Shown: positions 22,010 through 25,774 of the stretch, piece after piece
How positions within the stretch are numbered: position 1 is the stretch's first letter
How the letters are laid out: the number at the start of each line of letters is the position of its first letter
Source: JANRKT01 sp033763355
Lineage (GTDB): Bacteria > Bacteroidota > Bacteroidia > Chitinophagales > Chitinophagaceae
Direction of reading: 5' to 3'
DNA length: 25,774 bases
Assembly (NCBI GenBank): GCA_033763355.1
Contig: JANRKT010000058.1
Coordinates: 1 to 25,774 of the forward strand
Made by a program: the position numbers and the translations under genes
Notes under the pieces: generated by a model
Databases searched by the model: none
The model's input: only the letters and a program-made list of their open reading frames with translations
Told to the model about the DNA's origin: nothing

Positions 22010-22615
22010 TTAAGCAACTTTCATGTCATTTCGTATCTGTTCCCTTGTCATTCCTTTTCTTATTTTTTCCTGTAGGGTTATCATTGCATGCAACAGCGCT
22101 TCGGGTCTCGGCGGGCAACCCGCAATGTAAACGTCAACAGGTATTACATGGTCGGCGCCTTTTACAACAGAATAAGTATTGTAAAAAAAAGGGCCGCCGC
22201 TTGTTGCACAGGCTCCCATTGCAACTACATATTTGGGGTCAGCCATCTGGTCGTATAATCGTTTTAATACGGGGGCCATCTTGTTTACTATAGTGCCTGC
22301 AATGATGATTACGTCTGCCTGTCTTGGTGTGGCCCTTGCCACTTCAAAACCAAACCTGCTCCAGTCATATTTTGCACCTGCGGCGCTCATCATTTCAATG
22401 GCGCAGCAACTGGTGCCGAATACCAGTGGCCACAAAGAATTGCTGCGTGCCCAATTGATTACATCATCCAGTTTGCTCAGCAGCACACCTCCTCCCGGAG
22501 TTTGATGCACCTGGCCGGGAAAAGCCTCCCCAACTCCTAAAGAAGAAGCCCCCCTGCCCCCCGAAGGGGGGATGAAAGAAGAATCCTGATTATTTGAAGA
22601 ATTGCTCAATTCCAA
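22010..22615 (-). CDS. nuoB: NADH-quinone oxidoreductase subunit B with repeat-derived N-terminus
   Basis: The PSST-type subunit of complex I that binds the terminal cluster N2. Its ligands are present: C70-C71 in FGTSCCAIEMM, C136 in GACATSGGPF and C167 in AGCPPRPEALL. The conserved core begins at GVLLSKLDDVINWARSNSLWP (about residue 43). The preceding 42 residues are unusual: residues 11-31 (DSSFIPPSGG... to GVGEA) are encoded by a GC-rich palindromic element. There is no ATG in frame between the upstream stop and the core; TTG at 22615 gives this 201-aa version, and GTG codons just before the core are alternatives, one preceded by GGGAGGAGG. The exact start is therefore uncertain while the subunit identity is not. 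Confidence 0.93.
   Translation of the reverse strand: MELSNSSNNQDSSFIPPSGGRGASSLGVGEAFPGQVHQTPGGGVLLSKLDDVINWARSNSLWPLVFGTSCCAIEMMSAAGAKYDWSRFGFEVARATPRQADVIIIAGTIVNKMAPVLKRLYDQMADPKYVVAMGACATSGGPFFYNTYSVVKGADHVIPVDVYIAGCPPRPEALLHAMITLQEKIRKGMTREQIRNDMKVA
22520..22585 (-). repeat. GC-rich element read as the NuoB N-terminus
   Basis: It includes a perfect CCCCCC-GAA-GGGGGG hairpin (22557-22571) and, on the minus strand, begins GATTCTTCTTTCATCCCC like the nuoD copy. Further G-rich words continue to about 22495, with a second CCCGG/CCGGG pair at the inner edge, so the true boundary is unclear. Confidence 0.75.
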
Positions 22616-22652
22616 AATTTTTAAAAAGTTCTCTTTGGGGATTCAGGGGGCG

Positions 22653-23003
22653 CTACTGCCACTTCAATGCACCTTTTTTATGTGCGTATAAAAATCCCAT
22701 AAAGAGTATGAAAAGAAAAATCACAATTTCCACGAATGCGGGCCAGCCCAGTTTTTTTACCACCACTGCCCAGGGATATAGAAAAATCAGCTCCACATCA
22801 AAAATCAAAAAGATAAGTGCAAAAAGATAATAGCCCACATTAAATTGTATCCAGCTTGGGCCACGTGTGGGTATGCCACATTCGTAAGCCTCTCCCTTTT
22901 GTTTGTTCTTTGTTGCTTTTAATACCAGTTTGGAGAGCAGGATAGCAATGCCCGAAAAAGCAATTGCAGCAATCATTAAAACGATAAGCGATGAAGCACC
23001 CAT
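22653..23003 (-). CDS. nuoA: NADH-quinone oxidoreductase subunit A
   Basis: A 116-residue, three-helix membrane subunit of complex I. The signature runs from KGEAYECGIP (the Cys-containing loop that reports the active/deactive state in related enzymes) through FNVGYYLFALIFLIFDVELIFLYPW. The length is normal. It opens the nuo cluster; nuoB begins 37 bases after its stop. An imperfect -7-like TATATTCG on the minus strand (23029-23022) lies 19 bases upstream of the ATG, so nuo may have its own promoter or may be read through from the reductase gene 89 bp upstream. Confidence 0.95.
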   Translation of the reverse strand: MGASSLIVLMIAAIAFSGIAILLSKLVLKATKNKQKGEAYECGIPTRGPSWIQFNVGYYLFALIFLIFDVELIFLYPWAVVVKKLGWPAFVEIVIFLFILFMGFLYAHKKGALKWQ

Positions 23004-23092
23004 AGGGCAAACAGCTTTTTACGAATATAAGAAGTTAATGAGAAAAATGGTGTTATAAAGCGATTAAACGTATCGGTGATCTGCTGCAAATT

Positions 23093-23812
23093 TTATCCGT
23101 ATAATTCCTGGTGTATGGATTTTCTGTCGTAGCCCATTTCCTGTATTCTTTTTTTGGCTTCATCAATCATGTTCTTCCACCCGCAAAGAAAAAAATAAGC
23201 GGGTTGTTTTTCTTGCGCCAGCTGTTCATAAATGGGGTGCACATAACCTGTTTTGCCTGCCCATTCCTCTCTTGATAAAGTGGGCAGGTAATGAAATCCC
23301 GGAAGGTTATCCTGCAGTTCCATCATTTCTTCGTAATACAGCAGGTTGTTTTTTTTGCGGCAGCCAAAAACGAGGTAAATATTTTTATGCGGAATGTTGT
23401 GGTCTTTAATATAATGCAGCATGCTCCTGAAAGGTGCGACGCCGGTTCCGGTGCAGATGAGGAACAAGTCTTTGTCTAAATTTTCCGGCAGGGTAAACAC
23501 ACCCTGCGGCCCGCGAAATACCACTTCAGTGCCTTCCTTTACATCGTTGAAAAGATAACCGGACCCGGGTCCGCCATCAAGCAGTACTATTACCAGTTCA
23601 TAAGAATTGCTTCCATCGGGCCAGGAAGCTATCGAGTAACTCCGCCATCGCTTATTTACTTTTTCATGTATGGGCAGGTCAAGTGTAACAAACTGTCCCG
23701 GTTTAAAGTCAAATTTCTCCAGCTCAGGAACCTGAATGATAAAACGGCGTGTTTGTTCTGCTTCTTCAAGTATCCCGGTAACTATTCCTTTCCGCCAGGG
23801 CTGTACTGCCAT
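23093..23812 (-). CDS. Ferredoxin-NADP reductase-family flavoprotein
   Basis: A 239-residue oxidoreductase of the FNR superfamily. The FAD-binding part shows FKPGQFVTLDL (36-46) and RSYSIAS (57-63); the NAD(P) part shows GGPGSGYL, LICTGTGVAPFRSML (118-132), FGCRKKNNLLYYEEM and FFLCGWKNMIDEA near the C-terminus, which ends in ELYG. It has no iron-sulfur motif of its own, so it needs a separate partner such as ferredoxin, flavodoxin or a diiron enzyme. It sits 89 bp upstream of nuoA on the same strand. Because nuoE-F-G are missing from the operon, a role in feeding electrons toward complex I is a hypothesis; an unrelated housekeeping role is equally possible. Confidence 0.9.
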   Translation of the reverse strand: MAVQPWRKGIVTGILEEAEQTRRFIIQVPELEKFDFKPGQFVTLDLPIHEKVNKRWRSYSIASWPDGSNSYELVIVLLDGGPGSGYLFNDVKEGTEVVFRGPQGVFTLPENLDKDLFLICTGTGVAPFRSMLHYIKDHNIPHKNIYLVFGCRKKNNLLYYEEMMELQDNLPGFHYLPTLSREEWAGKTGYVHPIYEQLAQEKQPAYFFLCGWKNMIDEAKKRIQEMGYDRKSIHQELYG

Positions 23813-24017
23813 GAAAAATAAATTTCAGGGAAAGTACAAAACAAGAGTGAAAAAACAATTTTAAACCGTGAAAGAGGATTGGCTGTATGGTTGTGGGAAC
23901 AGCGTTTATCAAAAATTAATCAGGGTATATGGAATAGTTTGTACCTTTTCGGCGGTTTCTGACCCCATGTAAAACCGGTAGCTGATCTTTTTTGCTTAAA
24001 ATTTAAAACAATTTGCC

Positions 24018-24638
24018 ATGCGAAAAAGAACCAAAGGTTATTTCTTCCTTGCTTTTCTGGTTGCTGCAGGATTGGCCGGAACACAAGGCACAGATTCCCT
24101 CTCTAAAAAAGAAAGGAAGTTTGCCGTAACACACATGAAGGATACCCGGGCTGATTTTTTAAAAAGCGTTAAGGGATTAACAGATGAACAACTGAATTTT
24201 AAACCCGCCCCCGACAGGTGGTCAATAAAAGAATGTGCATACCATATTGCACTTTCTGAAAACAACCTGTGGCAGATGCTTGAAGGCACATTAAAAGCAC
24301 CTGCTAACCCGGAAAAACGAAGTGAAATAAAAGTAAGTGATGAGCAATTGATTAAAATGATGACAGACCGCAGCCATAAAGTAAAGACTTTTGAAGCGTT
24401 TGAACCTAAATCGGCTAAATGGAAAACACTGGATGAAGCACTGGCTGATTTTAAGGGCAGCAGGCAGGGCCACATGAGTTATCTTAAAAGCACCACAGAA
24501 GATTTAAGGAACCATGTTGCACAAACTCCTTTGGGTTGGGTGGATTGCTACCAGATGTGTTTGTTTATATCAGCTCATACCAGCAGGCATACGCTGCAGA
24601 TAAATGAATTAAAAGCTGACCCGAATTTTCCGAAATAG
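24018..24638 (+). CDS. Exported DinB-family protein
   Basis: A 206-residue protein with an N-terminal signal-like segment (GYFFLAFLVAAGLAGTQG) and a DinB_2-type four-helix domain. The metal-site histidines are in the expected places: H76 in ECAYHIALSENN, H187 and H191 in ISAHTSRHTLQINEL. The segment KGLTDEQLNFKPAPDRWSI is typical of the family. DinB-like proteins are metal-binding and often of unknown reaction; export to the periplasm makes this one distinct from the cytosolic DUF1569 protein at 11639. It stands alone, divergent from the reductase gene. In the 204-bp gap the best promoter-like word is TACCTTTT at 23942-23949, one mismatch from the -7 consensus; nothing else is evident there. 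Confidence 0.85.
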   Translation: MRKRTKGYFFLAFLVAAGLAGTQGTDSLSKKERKFAVTHMKDTRADFLKSVKGLTDEQLNFKPAPDRWSIKECAYHIALSENNLWQMLEGTLKAPANPEKRSEIKVSDEQLIKMMTDRSHKVKTFEAFEPKSAKWKTLDEALADFKGSRQGHMSYLKSTTEDLRNHVAQTPLGWVDCYQMCLFISAHTSRHTLQINELKADPNFPK

Positions 24639-24660
24639 AAAATAATTGATACAGGAATTT

Positions 24661-24690
24661 AAAAGGCCGTCCTGCATCAGGACGGCTTTA
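24661..24690. terminator. Bidirectional terminator between DinB and the T9SS gene
   Basis: GCCGTCCTG (24666-24674) pairs perfectly with CAGGACGGC (24678-24686) around a CAT loop. AAAAGG precedes it and CTTTA follows, giving TTT on the plus strand and TTTT on the minus strand. It sits between the converging genes, just beyond the stop codon at 24688-24690, and probably serves both. Confidence 0.85.
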
Positions 24691-25774
24691 TGATTTTATA
24701 AACTGTCTTACAAACTGGTATTTCCTGTCCCTGCTGGTAATGGTAAGTATGTATGCGCCATTGGGCAGGTTACCTACAGTAACATTGCCATTCTGGTAAC
24801 CGGTTTCTTTATTATAAACTATCTGACCTGCCATATTGCTCACCTGTATACTCAGCCGCTTAACAGTAAACATATTGCCAACCTGGTAGCTGATATTATT
24901 GTTTGTTACAGCAGGGAATGCAGTTTTAATAAAATTTTTATCGTTTCGTATGGGGTCATTAATGCCGGTAGGGATGTTAATTGCATTGCCGATGTATGCG
25001 GCAAACATGCCATTGCCATGTGTACCCACCAGTAAAGTATTATCCGTCCACCTGTAAGCAAGGCTGTTAACAATAGCGGTTGTCATAGGCCCGCCTGCTT
25101 CCCTTGCCCATACGGTAGATGTTCCGTTGATGTTTGTTGTACTGAACAGACCTACTGATGTTCCCACATAATATTCCACCCCGGTTGTTTTGGCAACAAT
25201 AGCGCAACTGCGCTTTGATGGAAGGTTGATATTGCCCTGCACCCTTTGCCATACGGGAGTGGCAGATGTGGCATTTCCCGTCCAGAATACCCCCTCAACA
25301 CCATAATTGGATATAACAGCCATAACGGTATCATGATTTCTGGGGTTAACAGCCATATCAAGCACTATAGAATTTGCAGGCATAGTAGCAGGTGTAATAT
25401 CAGTTGGCTGGGTAGCCGGATCTGCTCCCTGCGGGTCTTTAAGACGGTAAACTTTTCCATCTGCTGTACCCATAAAAAGATAACTGTTGGCGGTATAATC
25501 ACCTCTTGTAGCAGCCATTGAAAAAATGCTTGAGTTTAATGCGCTATGTACGCCATCCATCCTCGTCCAGCCGGTTGAAGTAACAGCAGCAGAGCTGTTT
25601 GTTCTGTACAATGTATCCTCAATCGGAAAATACAGGAAGTTTGTATTGTCTTCATCAAGGTGAAAATAAGTGATGAATTCGCCTTCGCCGCTGTTAGATG
25701 GTTTTATTGAAGTGATGTTATTTGAAGAAAACAGTTGTACACGGTAGAGTTGCCCGAGCTGGGCTGTTCCAAAA
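24688..25774 (-). CDS. T9SS type A sorting-domain protein, C-terminal part (partial)
   Basis: The frame is open to the right edge (first visible residues FGTAQLGQLYRVQLF), so the N-terminus lies outside; a TTG at 25611 is not the start. About 360 residues are visible. The upstream part has repeated beta-propeller-like blades of the BNR/sortilin-type kind (YLFMGTADGKVYRL, DMAVNPRNHDTVMAV, YYVGTSVGLFST, LLVGTHGNGMFAAYIG). The last 75 or so residues are a type A C-terminal sorting domain: VKRLSIQVSNMAGQIVYN, GNVTVGNLPNGAYILTI, QFVRQFIKS. Such proteins are exported by Sec, then moved across the outer membrane by the type IX system and attached to the surface or released. The function of the propeller is unknown. 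Confidence 0.88.
   Translation of the reverse strand, partial: FGTAQLGQLYRVQLFSSNNITSIKPSNSGEGEFITYFHLDEDNTNFLYFPIEDTLYRTNSSAAVTSTGWTRMDGVHSALNSSIFSMAATRGDYTANSYLFMGTADGKVYRLKDPQGADPATQPTDITPATMPANSIVLDMAVNPRNHDTVMAVISNYGVEGVFWTGNATSATPVWQRVQGNINLPSKRSCAIVAKTTGVEYYVGTSVGLFSTTNINGTSTVWAREAGGPMTTAIVNSLAYRWTDNTLLVGTHGNGMFAAYIGNAINIPTGINDPIRNDKNFIKTAFPAVTNNNISYQVGNMFTVKRLSIQVSNMAGQIVYNKETGYQNGNVTVGNLPNGAYILTITSRDRKYQFVRQFIKS

Noticed and set aside
22490..22615. Frameshift or sequencing error explaining the missing nuoB ATG
   Set aside because: The frame is continuous from the TTG through all NuoB motifs, and no nearby ATG in the other minus-strand frames would be joined by a one-base change in an obvious way; kept as a point to verify.
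1..25774. CRISPR array, integrase, prophage or insertion sequence
   Set aside because: No evenly spaced repeats with unique spacers and no recombinase or transposase motifs in any frame; the repeats present are short and dispersed.

Overview
The window looks like a chromosomal segment of a Bacteroidota bacterium, most likely from the Chitinophagaceae or a close relative. Four things point there: a type IX secretion C-terminal sorting domain at the right edge, a bacteroidetal TolB-propeller outer-membrane protein at the left edge, an eukaryote-like single-chain glycyl-tRNA synthetase, and weak Shine-Dalgarno signals with one TAnnTTTG-type -7 box. No rRNA, tRNA, integrase, transposase, phage gene or CRISPR array is visible, and no stretch over 300 bases lacks a gene.

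Layout. (1) 1-2507: 5' part of a secreted TolB-like protein. (2) 2603-4745: an MBL-fold hydrolase converging on a polysaccharide flippase. (3) 5011-5730: an unrecognised exported coiled-coil protein with a strong terminator. (4) 5791-8007, minus strand: arfB, an MbnP-like lipoprotein and an MbnH/MauG-like di-haem protein, tightly packed. (5) 8043-10746, plus strand: dtd, a MazG-like pyrophosphohydrolase, a 71-aa unknown and glyQS. (6) 10844-23812, minus strand, read right to left: a ferredoxin reductase-like flavoprotein, nuoA-B-C-D-H-I-J-K-L-M-N, then a 122-aa unknown, a DUF1569 protein and a YdcF-like membrane protein. (7) 24018-24638: an exported DinB-like protein. (8) 24688 to the edge: the C-terminal part of a T9SS cargo protein.

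Respiration is the main theme. The complex I operon encodes the quinone/hydrogenase-like module and the membrane arm but has no nuoE, nuoF or nuoG: nuoD is followed 107 bp later by nuoH. The NADH-oxidising module is therefore missing from this locus. A flavin/NAD(P) reductase lies directly upstream on the same strand, so an alternative electron donor is a reasonable hypothesis.

The most unusual signal is a swarm of short GC-rich palindromic elements concentrated in and around the nuo operon. Some lie between genes, beside nuoH and nuoD. Others are read in frame inside proteins: the N-termini of NuoB and NuoD, a loop of NuoL, and the C-terminus of the MazG-like protein. The NuoB and NuoD insertions are homologous at DNA level and read in the same frame, giving related peptides. 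NuoB no longer has any in-frame ATG at its start. Three other repeat-like intergenic families are also present: an AT-rich spacer, a CGCTGAG/CGCAGAG type and a purine-rich type.
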